Of a DNA stretch of 25,541 bases, positions 7,065-13,663 are shown in pieces. Position numbers and translations under genes: made by a program. A model generated the notes under the pieces. The model did not search any database. It saw only the letters and a program-made list of their open reading frames with translations, and had not been told where the DNA came from. Location of the stretch: NCBI GenBank assembly GCA_947177325.1, contig CAMWUH010000004.1, positions 1-25,541 of the forward strand, read 5' to 3'. This DNA comes from an uncultured Bacteroidales bacterium. GTDB taxonomy: Bacteria > Bacteroidota > Bacteroidia > Bacteroidales > Muribaculaceae. The number at the start of each line of letters is the position of its first letter. Positions within the stretch are counted from its first letter, which is position 1.

Positions 7065-7514
7065 TTAGCCGAGGATTTCGCGCACCTTGGCTTGAATGGC
7101 ACGGCCATCGGCGCGACCGGCCAGTTGCTTGGTGGCAACGCCCATCACACGGCCCATTTGTTTGGGATCGGTAACGCCAAGGTCAGCGATGATCTTTTTG
7201 AGTGCTTCGGTGAGCTCCTCATCGGTGAGGGGCTTGGGGAGGTATTCCTCGATAACGGCACACTCGGCGAGCTCGGTTTCGGCCAATTCGGGGCGCGATT
7301 GCTCGGTGTAGATTTGCGCAGATTCGCGGCGTTGCTTGGCCATGCGCGTCAGCACTTTCATTGCAGCCTCATCAGTCAGAGTGCCGTCGGCACCTTTGGC
7401 TGTTTTGGCTTCGAGAAATTCTTTTTTGATGCCGCGGAGGGCTTCAAGGCGCACTCGGTCTTTAGCCAGCATCGCCTTTTTTATATCTTCTGAGATGCGA
7501 TCAAATAAATCCAT
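7065..7514 (-). CDS. GatB/YqeY-domain protein
   Basis: A 149-aa protein of the YqeY family, close to the usual family length. It starts MDLFDRISEDIKKAMLAKDR and carries the typical helical core (RLEALRGIKKEFLEAKT, LTRMAKQRRESAQIYTEQSR) and the C-terminal helical domain with ADLGVTDPKQMGRVMGVATK, which is shared with the tail domain of the GatB amidotransferase subunit that contacts tRNA. The precise function of free-standing YqeY proteins is not settled; a tRNA-related role is suggested by the domain and by its position between two aminoacyl-tRNA synthetase genes. It begins 12 nt after the BI-1-family gene, so they are co-transcribed. Confidence 0.92.
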   Translation of the reverse strand: MDLFDRISEDIKKAMLAKDRVRLEALRGIKKEFLEAKTAKGADGTLTDEAAMKVLTRMAKQRRESAQIYTEQSRPELAETELAECAVIEEYLPKPLTDEELTEALKKIIADLGVTDPKQMGRVMGVATKQLAGRADGRAIQAKVREILG

Positions 7515-7526
7515 GGGTAGTTTACT

Positions 7527-8228
7527 TTAGTTGCGATTGCCGAGAATGCGCAGCAAGTAGATAAAGAGGTTGATGAAGTCGAGATAGAGCGAGAGGGCGC
7601 CGATAGTGGCGATTTTGCCCAACGATTCGGCGGGAGCCATTTCGGCCATGCGTTTAACCTGCTGAGTGTCCCAAGCAGTGAGGCCCACGAAGAGCAGAAC
7701 GCCAACGATTGAGATAATCCAGTAAAGGCCTTCACTGTGCATGAAAATATTAACCACAGAGGCGATAATCAAGCCGATGAGGGCCATAATCAGGAATGAC
7801 CCCATGCGGGAGAGGTCGCGGTTAGTCAGGTAGCCGTAAGCACTCATGGCGCCGAATGTGCCTGCGGTGATGAAAAACACATTGGCGATTGACTGTTGGG
7901 TATAGGCAATAAAAATAAACGACAGCGTCAGGCCGTTGACCACTGCAAAGAGATAGAATAGCGCGGTGGCCGTTGCGTTGCTGATTTTATTCAATCGGGC
8001 TGAAATGAAGAGCACCAGGCCAACTTCAACCAAGGCGAGCACCCAGATAGAGGCACGGTTGGCATAGAGAAGGTTGAGCATGGCTGCGTTGGTAGAAGTA
8101 AGCCATGCCACAAGACCGGTAACGATAAGGGCGAGCGTCATCTTGATATAGACACGCTTCATAACGGCCGACACCCGCGAGGCGAGTGCGAAGTCGTTAG
8201 TGTTGGAGGAGAATTGATTGTCGTACAT
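7527..8228 (-). CDS. Bax inhibitor-1/YccA family membrane protein
   Basis: A 233-aa integral membrane protein with about seven hydrophobic segments (for example MTLALIVTGLVAWLTSTNAA, SIWVLALVEVGLVLFISA, LFYLFAVVNGLTLSFIFIA, FLIMALIGLIIASVVNIF, WIISIVGVLLFVGLTAW). The motif VGLTAWDTQQVKRM followed by a final helix SLYLDFINLFIYLLRILG is characteristic of the BI-1/TMBIM/YccA family, where conserved acidic residues near the C-terminus take part in pH-dependent calcium leak in studied homologues. Its role in Bacteroidales is unknown. It starts 101 nt after argS with no obvious promoter in the gap and is followed 12 nt later by the YqeY-like gene. Confidence 0.93.
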   Translation of the reverse strand: MYDNQFSSNTNDFALASRVSAVMKRVYIKMTLALIVTGLVAWLTSTNAAMLNLLYANRASIWVLALVEVGLVLFISARLNKISNATATALFYLFAVVNGLTLSFIFIAYTQQSIANVFFITAGTFGAMSAYGYLTNRDLSRMGSFLIMALIGLIIASVVNIFMHSEGLYWIISIVGVLLFVGLTAWDTQQVKRMAEMAPAESLGKIATIGALSLYLDFINLFIYLLRILGNRN

Positions 8229-8329
8229 AATTTATGTTTCTGTTTTTTTAATTATTTCTATGAGTAATATTATTTGACTCGGAATGGGCACGGAGGTTTA
8301 AAATCGCGCGCCCTGCGGAGCACAAACAA

Positions 8330-10117
8330 TTACATTCGCTCCGGCACTCTGATGCCGAGCAGGCGCATTGAGGTGGCAACCGTGCGAGCTACAACCGAGC
8401 AGATTGCCAGACGGAGCGAGCGCACGGCGGGGTCCTCTTCACGCAAGATAGAGTAATCGTGATAGAAGGTGTTGTATTGCTTAACCAGGTCGTAAACATA
8501 GTTGGCAATCAACGCCGGAGAGTATTTGCGGGCAGCGTCGTCGACAACGGCGGGGAAGTCAGCCAGGCGCTGAATAAGCGCAATTTCCTTTTCGTTGGGC
8601 ACCACAGCGGAATAATCGGTCAATTCAATACCATCGGCCTGAGCTTTACGGAGCACTGAGCGGATGCGGGCGTAGGTGTATTGAATGAAGGGGCCTGTAT
8701 TGCCGTTGAAATCGATTGACTCCGAGGGGTCGAAGATAATGTTTTTGCGGGGATCGACTTTGAGAAGGAAATATTTCAAAGCACCGAGCCCAACTATTTC
8801 GGCAATGTCGTTAACCTCCTCTTGTGAAAGGCCGTCGAGTTTGCCAAGCTCAAGGCTGACGTTGCGGGCCGTAGTGACCATCTCGTCCATCAGGTCGTCG
8901 GCATCTACCACAGTGCCTTCGCGGCTCTTCATGCGGCCGTTGGGGAGCTCAACCATGCCGTAGGAGAAGTGCACCAAATCTTTACCCCAGTCGAAGCCCA
9001 GGCGGTCGAGCAGCAGTGAGAGCACTTGGAAGTGATAATTCTGCTCGTTGCCTACAACATAAATCATCTTGTTGATGGGATAATCGTCGAAGCGGAGCTT
9101 GGCTGTGCCGATATCCTGGGTCATGTAAACCGATGTGCCGTCGGCGCGCAGAAGCAATTTGTGGTCAAGACCGTCGGGAGTAAGATCGGCCCACACCGAA
9201 CCATCCTCTTTGCGATACATCTTGCCGGCTTCCAAGCCTTCAAGCACCTTCTCCTTACCCACCAGATAGGTGTCGCTTTCGTAGTAGATCTTATCGAAAT
9301 CAACGCCCATACGCTTGTAAGTTTGGTCAAATCCATCGTAAACCCATGAATTCATCATAGCCCAGAGGTCGCGCACTTCTTTATCGCCCTGCTCCCATTT
9401 CAGGAGCATTTCGCGGGCTTCGGCCATCAGCGTGGAGGCTTCTTTGGCTTCATCCTCAGTCATCCCTTTGGCTTGAAGATCTTTCAGCTCCTCTTTGTAG
9501 TGCTTGTCAAAAGCCACGTAGCAGTCGCCAATCAGATGGTCGCCTTTAAGGCCTGTAGACTCAGGCGTAGCGCCGTTAAACCACTTCTGCCAGGCGAGCA
9601 TCGACTTGCAGATGTGAATACCGCGGTCGTTGACAATATTGGTTTTCACTACTTTATTTCCGGCTGCCTCAAGTATGCAACTCAGAGAGTAACCGAGCAG
9701 GTTGTTGCGCACGTGGCCCAGGTGGAGGGGCTTGTTGGTGTTGGGTGAAGAATACTCCACCATCACCAAGGGCGATTGCTCAGTCACAGGGGTGATGCCG
9801 TAATTGTCATCTTTGGCAATATGATGGAGTACCGAGCACCAGAACGTAGGCTCGATGATGATGTTAAGGAATCCTTTGAGCACATTGAATCGTTCAACAG
9901 CCGGCTCATTGTCAACGAGCCAGTTACCGATTTCCTCGCCTACCTTTTCAGGAGCCTTGCCTGCAGCTTTCACCCACGGGAAAACCACGATAGTGAGGTT
10001 ACCTTCCACCCCCTTGCGAGTGGCTTGAGGGACAATAGTCGCAGGGTCGGCGTCAATGCCGTAAAGCTCCTTGACGGCCGCCGCAACTCCTTTGGCAATT
10101 ATTTCATCTATTGACAT
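8330..10117 (-). CDS. argS: Arginyl-tRNA synthetase
   Basis: A 595-aa class I aminoacyl-tRNA synthetase that charges tRNA-Arg. The N-terminal additional domain occupies about residues 1-105. The HIGH signature appears as HLGH within SSPNTNKPLHLGHVRNN, and the KMSKS-equivalent loop as MKSREG within LPNGRMKSREGTVV. The C-terminus is the helical DALR anticodon-binding domain with GPFIQYTYARIRSVLRKA and the closing RLLGIRVPERM typical of ArgRS. Length fits the family. It is the first gene of the minus-strand block and has a promoter at 10267-10297 on the same strand, leaving a leader of about 140 nt. Confidence 0.97.
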   Translation of the reverse strand: MSIDEIIAKGVAAAVKELYGIDADPATIVPQATRKGVEGNLTIVVFPWVKAAGKAPEKVGEEIGNWLVDNEPAVERFNVLKGFLNIIIEPTFWCSVLHHIAKDDNYGITPVTEQSPLVMVEYSSPNTNKPLHLGHVRNNLLGYSLSCILEAAGNKVVKTNIVNDRGIHICKSMLAWQKWFNGATPESTGLKGDHLIGDCYVAFDKHYKEELKDLQAKGMTEDEAKEASTLMAEAREMLLKWEQGDKEVRDLWAMMNSWVYDGFDQTYKRMGVDFDKIYYESDTYLVGKEKVLEGLEAGKMYRKEDGSVWADLTPDGLDHKLLLRADGTSVYMTQDIGTAKLRFDDYPINKMIYVVGNEQNYHFQVLSLLLDRLGFDWGKDLVHFSYGMVELPNGRMKSREGTVVDADDLMDEMVTTARNVSLELGKLDGLSQEEVNDIAEIVGLGALKYFLLKVDPRKNIIFDPSESIDFNGNTGPFIQYTYARIRSVLRKAQADGIELTDYSAVVPNEKEIALIQRLADFPAVVDDAARKYSPALIANYVYDLVKQYNTFYHDYSILREEDPAVRSLRLAICSVVARTVATSMRLLGIRVPERM

Positions 10118-10266
10118 ATCTATCAGTGAGAGTTATAGTTCAACGTTTCCGTTTTTATTTTGAAATATAGGTAATGATTATTCGCCTTTCGAGCTTCAAA
10201 ACATTGCACTTCAGCGAATTATCCCAAAACAAGCAATCTGCCTGCTCTTCGGGAATATTTAACGCG

Positions 10267-10297
10267 CAAATTTACTCATTTTTTCCGTAATATCCAA
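10267..10297 (-). promoter_or_regulatory. Promoter of argS
   Basis: On the minus strand TAAATTTG (10274-10267) fits the -7 consensus TAnnTTTG, with TTGG (10297-10294) as a -33 element 19 nt upstream. Transcription would begin near 10260. Confidence 0.6.
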
Positions 10298-10398
10298 TTT
10301 TTTATAATCGCCTTTCTCTTTAGATTTATAATCTATACGTTTTATGAAAGAACACCGAAATAAATGATATCATCCACTCAAATTTTCCGGTGAATGTC

Positions 10399-10431
10399 GC
10401 TCGGTTATGGCGAAAGCGCCCGCTAACTTTG
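10399..10431 (+). promoter_or_regulatory. Shared promoter box, copy 1 (upstream of the GIY-YIG leader)
   Basis: A 33-nt sequence identical to 11707-11739. Its core GTTATGGCGAAAGC lies directly in the spacer of a promoter whose -7 box is TAACTTTG (10424-10431). The position expected for the -33 box holds TCGG rather than TTTG, so the promoter looks weak without help. A related copy lies at 12212-12244 before the WYL gene. Confidence 0.65.
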
Positions 10432-10473
10432 CAGAAAATCAACACCTAATCCTCAATGTTCAAAAAAATTGTG

Positions 10474-10481
10474 TATCTTTG
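10474..10481 (+). promoter_or_regulatory. Second -7 box in the GIY-YIG leader region
   Basis: TATCTTTG at 10474-10481 matches the -7 consensus, but no convincing -33 element sits 19-20 nt upstream. Transcription from here would start near 10488, at a small GTCG-AGAG-CGAC hairpin. Confidence 0.35.
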
Positions 10482-10487
10482 CGGGGT

Positions 10488-10677
10488 CGAGAGCGACAAC
10501 ATATTCGTTATCTAATAAAGTACCTTTCCTCTTGTGAAATCGCCAAATTATCACTCAAAAGGAATACACAAGGTACGGAGCAACTCATATACTCAAAAAT
10601 ATGGGTTGCCATCCGTGCGTGTATTCAGGTGTTTGGCGATACCTTCAAGAGTGCAGGGATGGCAGCCCGTTTTTTTG
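10488..10677 (+). ncRNA. Structured leader or small RNA ending in an intrinsic terminator
   Basis: About 190 nt with several inverted repeats. The terminator stem is GGGTTGCCATCC (10603-10614) against GGATGGCAGCCC (10657-10668), 12 bp with one G-U, followed by GTTTTTTTG. Two further matches, ATCGCCAAA (10539-10547) with TTTGGCGAT (10632-10640) and GAATACAC (10562-10569) with GTGTATTC (10619-10626), are nested in each other but cross the terminator stem, so the two folds exclude each other. This is either a transcription attenuator for the GIY-YIG gene 78 nt downstream or a separate small RNA. I recognise no known riboswitch class. Confidence 0.5.
10603..10677 (+). terminator. Intrinsic terminator inside the GIY-YIG leader
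   Basis: A 12-bp stem with a 42-nt loop, followed by seven T. A-rich sequence in front of it (10595-10599) gives a T-run on the other strand, so it may work both ways. Confidence 0.7.
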
Positions 10678-10753
10678 ACCTGTATCAAAGCTCACCGGCC
10701 GGCTGACCGTGAATTTATTTGCCAACTATTTTTCTTATAACTCATTTCAAGCC

Positions 10754-11674
10754 ATGAATTTAGACCAATTAAAAATCGACGCTTTCAAGAAAGAGAGCGG
10801 CGCAATCATCACAATTCAGGAACTTTTGCGCGGCCGCGACCCGGAGTTCGACGCTGCAAAGACCATCCGACTCGTCCGTCATGCCGATAATCGGCCTGTA
10901 AAAATCATCGATGGAAAAGAGGTTAAAGGATCTCTCTATCAGCTATACCGCTATGACAAGCCTACCTTTCTTAACTACCAGAAAGAGCAGGAACGCAAGA
11001 AATTTGAAAACGTAGACTATATAGTGTCCTTTATAGGCGAGAGAGGCACCAAAGCCCGCTTCGTTGGTGTCTACAAAGTAGGCAACAAGGTGCCAAGCCC
11101 CTATACGGCCGACAACATAATCTGCGACATGGATATAGTTGAGGCTTTTGAGCCGCTTACCCATTGCGTCGTCATCGATTGGGGAAAGTCGACCGTAAGC
11201 TGGTGTCAGGATTATTATACTAACCCCAAAAAAGTAGTTCGTATCGACGATGGGTTTGAAGATGCCGACGGTATTCCGCGCTTTACATCCTATGCCGATG
11301 TAATCCTCAATTTCGACGAACTGAAGGCGGTTATTAACTCGCCATACGACAATCCCTGGCAAACCGTCTTGAAATCTGTCAACTGCATCTATCTTATTGC
11401 AGACAGAGCCACCGGCAGACATTACGTCGGGAGCACTTACGGTGAGAGCGGTATTTTCGGCCGGTGGGAAACCTACGTTAAAACCAATGGACACGGCGAT
11501 AACAAAGAATTGAAGAAACTCCATGCAGCTGATGCCTCATACCCTAAAAATAATTTTCAGTGGTCAATTCTTGAAGTGCTCCCGCTCAATATTTCCCCCG
11601 ACCAAGCCGTAGACCGCGAAAATATATTCAAGCAGAAAATCCTGTCGCGCGAACACGGATATAACAGCAATTAA
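10754..11674 (+). CDS. GIY-YIG nuclease-domain protein with unknown N-terminal region
   Basis: A 306-aa protein from ATG 10754 (a GTG at 10709 in frame is less likely: the added residues MNLFANYFSYNSFQA look non-coding). The C-terminal 100 residues form a complete GIY-YIG endonuclease domain: CIYLI with Tyr213, HYVGST with Tyr224, Arg237 in FGRWETY, Glu289 in DRENIFKQK and Asn304 in GYNSN, all expected catalytic positions. Such domains cut DNA with a single metal ion. The N-terminal 200 residues are not a family I can name; FIGERGTKARFVGVYKV recalls small beta-barrel (PUA/EVE-like) modules, a guess only. The domain order suits a restriction-like or defence nuclease more than UvrC. It is preceded by a shared promoter box and a terminator-containing leader. 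Confidence 0.85.
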   Translation: MNLDQLKIDAFKKESGAIITIQELLRGRDPEFDAAKTIRLVRHADNRPVKIIDGKEVKGSLYQLYRYDKPTFLNYQKEQERKKFENVDYIVSFIGERGTKARFVGVYKVGNKVPSPYTADNIICDMDIVEAFEPLTHCVVIDWGKSTVSWCQDYYTNPKKVVRIDDGFEDADGIPRFTSYADVILNFDELKAVINSPYDNPWQTVLKSVNCIYLIADRATGRHYVGSTYGESGIFGRWETYVKTNGHGDNKELKKLHAADASYPKNNFQWSILEVLPLNISPDQAVDRENIFKQKILSREHGYNSN

Positions 11675-11706
11675 TCTCCACAGCGCTCTCTTTTCACATC
11701 CAATTA

Positions 11707-11739
11707 GCTCGGTTATGGCGAAAGCGCCCGCTAACTTTG
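11707..11739 (+). promoter_or_regulatory. Shared promoter box, copy 2 (upstream of the small membrane protein)
   Basis: Identical over 33 nt to 10399-10431. The -7 box TAACTTTG is at 11732-11739, so transcription would begin near 11746, 22 nt before the start codon of the next gene. It lies 33 nt past the GIY-YIG stop codon. Confidence 0.65.
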
Positions 11740-11767
11740 TGGATATCAATCTAAAATTTTTTCTCTT

Positions 11768-12106
11768 ATGAAAGATCCTCAAACTTTATTATGGATCATC
11801 CTGGGATTCTTTTGGTTCCTGATTGGATGTGCCGGAAGCAGCTTGGCAAGCAAGCGAAATCGTAATCAGCCTTTATGGTTTGCAAATTGCATTCTATCCG
11901 GCCTATTCGGCCTTTTAGTCGTTGCTTGTTCCACTACTTTGGATTACGATGAAGAAACAGATTCTACCGAGCCCGACATATTAGGCTGGATAGTTCTCGT
12001 AGTGAGCTTAATTATATTTGGCCTATGCATAAAGTACGGTTATATGGAATATAAATCCTATCATGACCAAATGTATTGGAACTCCTATTTTATGCTGATG
12101 AAATAA
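11768..12106 (+). CDS. Small three-helix membrane protein, unknown
   Basis: A 112-aa protein with three predicted membrane helices: about residues 7-25 (LLWIILGFFWFLIGCAGSS), 38-55 (ANCILSGLFGLLVVACS) and 71-90 (ILGWIVLVVSLIIFGLCIKY). An acidic loop (DYDEETDSTEPD) lies between the second and third, and the C-terminus YMEYKSYHDQMYWNSYFMLM is aromatic-rich. No family is recognised. Size and topology resemble immunity proteins or the small membrane effectors seen in defence loci, but that is only an analogy. It has its own copy of the shared promoter box ending 28 nt upstream, so it can be switched together with the GIY-YIG gene in front and the WYL gene behind. Confidence 0.8.
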   Translation: MKDPQTLLWIILGFFWFLIGCAGSSLASKRNRNQPLWFANCILSGLFGLLVVACSTTLDYDEETDSTEPDILGWIVLVVSLIIFGLCIKYGYMEYKSYHDQMYWNSYFMLMK

Positions 12107-12201
12107 CCTTACTTCTTGTGTGGGTTATGACATATTAAGTAAATTGGTTATTTGGTTAATGTCCGTAACACGAAGATTCAATCAATAAGTTGTATATTTA
12201 A

Positions 12202-12234
12202 GATAGCTTTCGCTTTGTTTTGGCGAAAGCTATC
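12202..12234. repeat. 12-bp perfect inverted repeat overlapping the WYL promoter
   Basis: GATAGCTTTCGC (12202-12213) and GCGAAAGCTATC (12223-12234) form a perfect palindrome with a 9-nt centre. Its right arm is part of the conserved GGCGAAAGC core of the shared promoter box, and its left arm is the mirror image of that core, so it could be a two-site operator for a dimer. As RNA it would also form a stem followed by TTTATCTTTG, weakly terminator-like. Confidence 0.6.
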
Positions 12235-12244
12235 TTTATCTTTG
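12212..12244 (+). promoter_or_regulatory. Shared promoter box, copy 3 (WYL gene promoter)
   Basis: TTTG (12214-12217), a 19-nt spacer and TATCTTTG (12237-12244) make a textbook Bacteroidetes promoter. The spacer holds GTTTTGGCGAAAGC at exactly the same distance from the -7 box as in copies 1 and 2. Transcription would begin near 12251, 31 nt before the WYL start codon. Unlike the other copies, its -33 box is intact. Confidence 0.75.
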
Positions 12245-12281
12245 TAGAAAAGAAAACGAGCTATGCAGAAATAAAAACGAT

Positions 12282-13196
12282 ATGGAGAAAAGTAATAAAA
12301 AAGGAGTGGTGTTTGCCCGATACTTGTGGCTATACGGCGAAATCGCTGCCAAAGGGCCCGTTGCGTTTGCCGCGATCAATGATGATTGGATTAATTCGAG
12401 CCTCAACGACAGCTGCGAGCCTCTGCCTCACAAGACTTTTGAGAATCACCGCAAAGCAATCGAGGATATGTTTAACATCTCGATTGAGTGTAACCGCGCC
12501 GACAACACCTATTATATCGACCCGTCGGCCGAATTGGATTTCTGCCGAGCAACCCTCGAAATGCTCAACGGAGCGCTCCTGTTTAATCGGGTGCAGACCG
12601 ACCCTCAGATGCGCCGCTTCATACGTGTGGAGCAGAGCGGTGAAGATTCATCATTGCTTTTTAAAATCACCGACGCACTGACCTCACGCCGCAATCTGAT
12701 GCTGCGCTATCGCCACAACTACGACCCCTCCCGCGAAACGAGCTACTGCGTCAAGCCGATAGCCGTCAAGCAATTCCGGCGCCGCTGGTATCTTATTGCC
12801 GAGCTCCCCGACACCTCTACCTATAGCTTTTCGCTCGACCGGGTTATTGATCTCGTAGCAGGCGACCGAATAGAGCCTTCAAATATTGATGTTGACGAGC
12901 TGTTCGCCGACAGCTACGGCATCATACGCGAAAAAGAGGTCGATGTCGCTACTGTCACCCTTAAAGTGGAGCGCGAAGAAGCCAACTATTTCATATCCCG
13001 CCCCTTGCACTCCTCGCAAAAAGTGGAGGCGCTCAACAACGATTACGCGATATTGAGTCTGCGCATCGCTCCCACCTACGATTTCATTATGGAAATCCTC
13101 TCCCACGGCCCAAAAGTAGAGGTCGTAGCCCCTGAGAGCCTGCGCCGTCACATTGCCTTCACAATCGACCGGATGTCAGCTCTCTACAAAAACTAA
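12282..13196 (+). CDS. WYL-domain transcriptional regulator
   Basis: A 304-aa protein. The N-terminal about 75 residues form a winged-helix-like DNA-binding region (RYLWLYGEIAAKG, PLPHKTFENHRKAIEDMF). The central WYL domain carries the namesake residues Trp169, Tyr170, Leu171 in RRWYLIAEL, preceded by KPIAVKQF and followed by FSLDRVIDL; the C-terminal part (about 220-304, ATVTLKVEREEANYFI and the terminal helix) is the WCX-like extension. WYL proteins sense a ligand, nucleic acid in several studied cases, and often control phage-defence genes (BrxR and CapW are examples). The promoter in front of it carries the box shared with the two upstream genes, implying autoregulation and control of both. 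The 118-aa gene follows after 21 nt and is probably co-transcribed. Confidence 0.92.
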   Translation: MEKSNKKGVVFARYLWLYGEIAAKGPVAFAAINDDWINSSLNDSCEPLPHKTFENHRKAIEDMFNISIECNRADNTYYIDPSAELDFCRATLEMLNGALLFNRVQTDPQMRRFIRVEQSGEDSSLLFKITDALTSRRNLMLRYRHNYDPSRETSYCVKPIAVKQFRRRWYLIAELPDTSTYSFSLDRVIDLVAGDRIEPSNIDVDELFADSYGIIREKEVDVATVTLKVEREEANYFISRPLHSSQKVEALNNDYAILSLRIAPTYDFIMEILSHGPKVEVVAPESLRRHIAFTIDRMSALYKN

Positions 13197-13217
13197 TAAA
13201 ACATCACTTCTGTAAAT

Positions 13218-13574
13218 ATGACACTTAAAATGACCCCCCGCACCTATTTTGACAGCTGTTGTCACGAATATTCCACCTACCCAATCGAGGAGAAATTGCT
13301 CGATATCGGTTTCGCCACCGTCAATGGTCACAACATCATGGACGACATAAACTACATTCTCGACAATTACTCCTACGTCAGCGAGCACGACATACAGCGC
13401 GCTCTGTGGAAGATGATGGCCTATCTTAGCGATGTTGACTCAGGCTTTTATTACCATTTTGACCGCAACAACTCCCTTGCAACCGATGCCGCCCTGTTGA
13501 TCGAGGACCTGATGCGACGTTTTCGCCTCCCCGGCGGCGACCGCCGCAAAGCCTTTCTTGCCGACGACTTCTAA
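13218..13574 (+). CDS. Unknown 118-aa protein downstream of the WYL regulator
   Basis: A soluble protein of 118 aa with no signal peptide or membrane segment. It is mostly helical by appearance (EEKLLDIGFATVNGHNIMDD, VSEHDIQRALWKMMAYL, AALLIEDLMRRFRLP) and contains a Cys-Cys-His cluster near the N-terminus (DSCCHEY). An in-frame ATG four codons in (MTPRTYF) is an alternative start. I recognise no family. It starts 21 nt after the WYL gene and therefore very likely belongs to its transcript; it might be a partner of the regulator or part of the system it controls. Base composition is like that of the WYL gene. Confidence 0.75.
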   Translation: MTLKMTPRTYFDSCCHEYSTYPIEEKLLDIGFATVNGHNIMDDINYILDNYSYVSEHDIQRALWKMMAYLSDVDSGFYYHFDRNNSLATDAALLIEDLMRRFRLPGGDRRKAFLADDF

Positions 13575-13663
13575 TCTGCCTTAATCTCGCGAAGTGACTG
13601 TAGCTTAAAACTATATCACCCGGATTTCTGTTTATCTAAAAAAACAGTAAACTTACCCCCGCC

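Noticed and set aside
10407..10740. Plus-strand open frames through the GIY-YIG leader
   Set aside because: They translate the promoter box and the terminator hairpin; the structured RNA explanation fits better.
10709..10753. GTG at 10709 as start of the GIY-YIG protein
   Set aside because: The extra 15 residues resemble untranslated leader; ATG at 10754 begins a normal N-terminus.
10399..11739. The two identical 33-nt sequences as ends of an insertion element around the GIY-YIG gene
   Set aside because: A third, diverged copy keeps the promoter spacing before the WYL gene and all three end in a -7 box, which favours a promoter/operator. An insertion flanked by direct repeats cannot be fully excluded.
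12220..12681. A 153-codon plus-strand frame overlapping the WYL gene
   Set aside because: It starts inside the promoter and overlaps the confident WYL frame; Ser/Arg/Thr-rich shadow translation.
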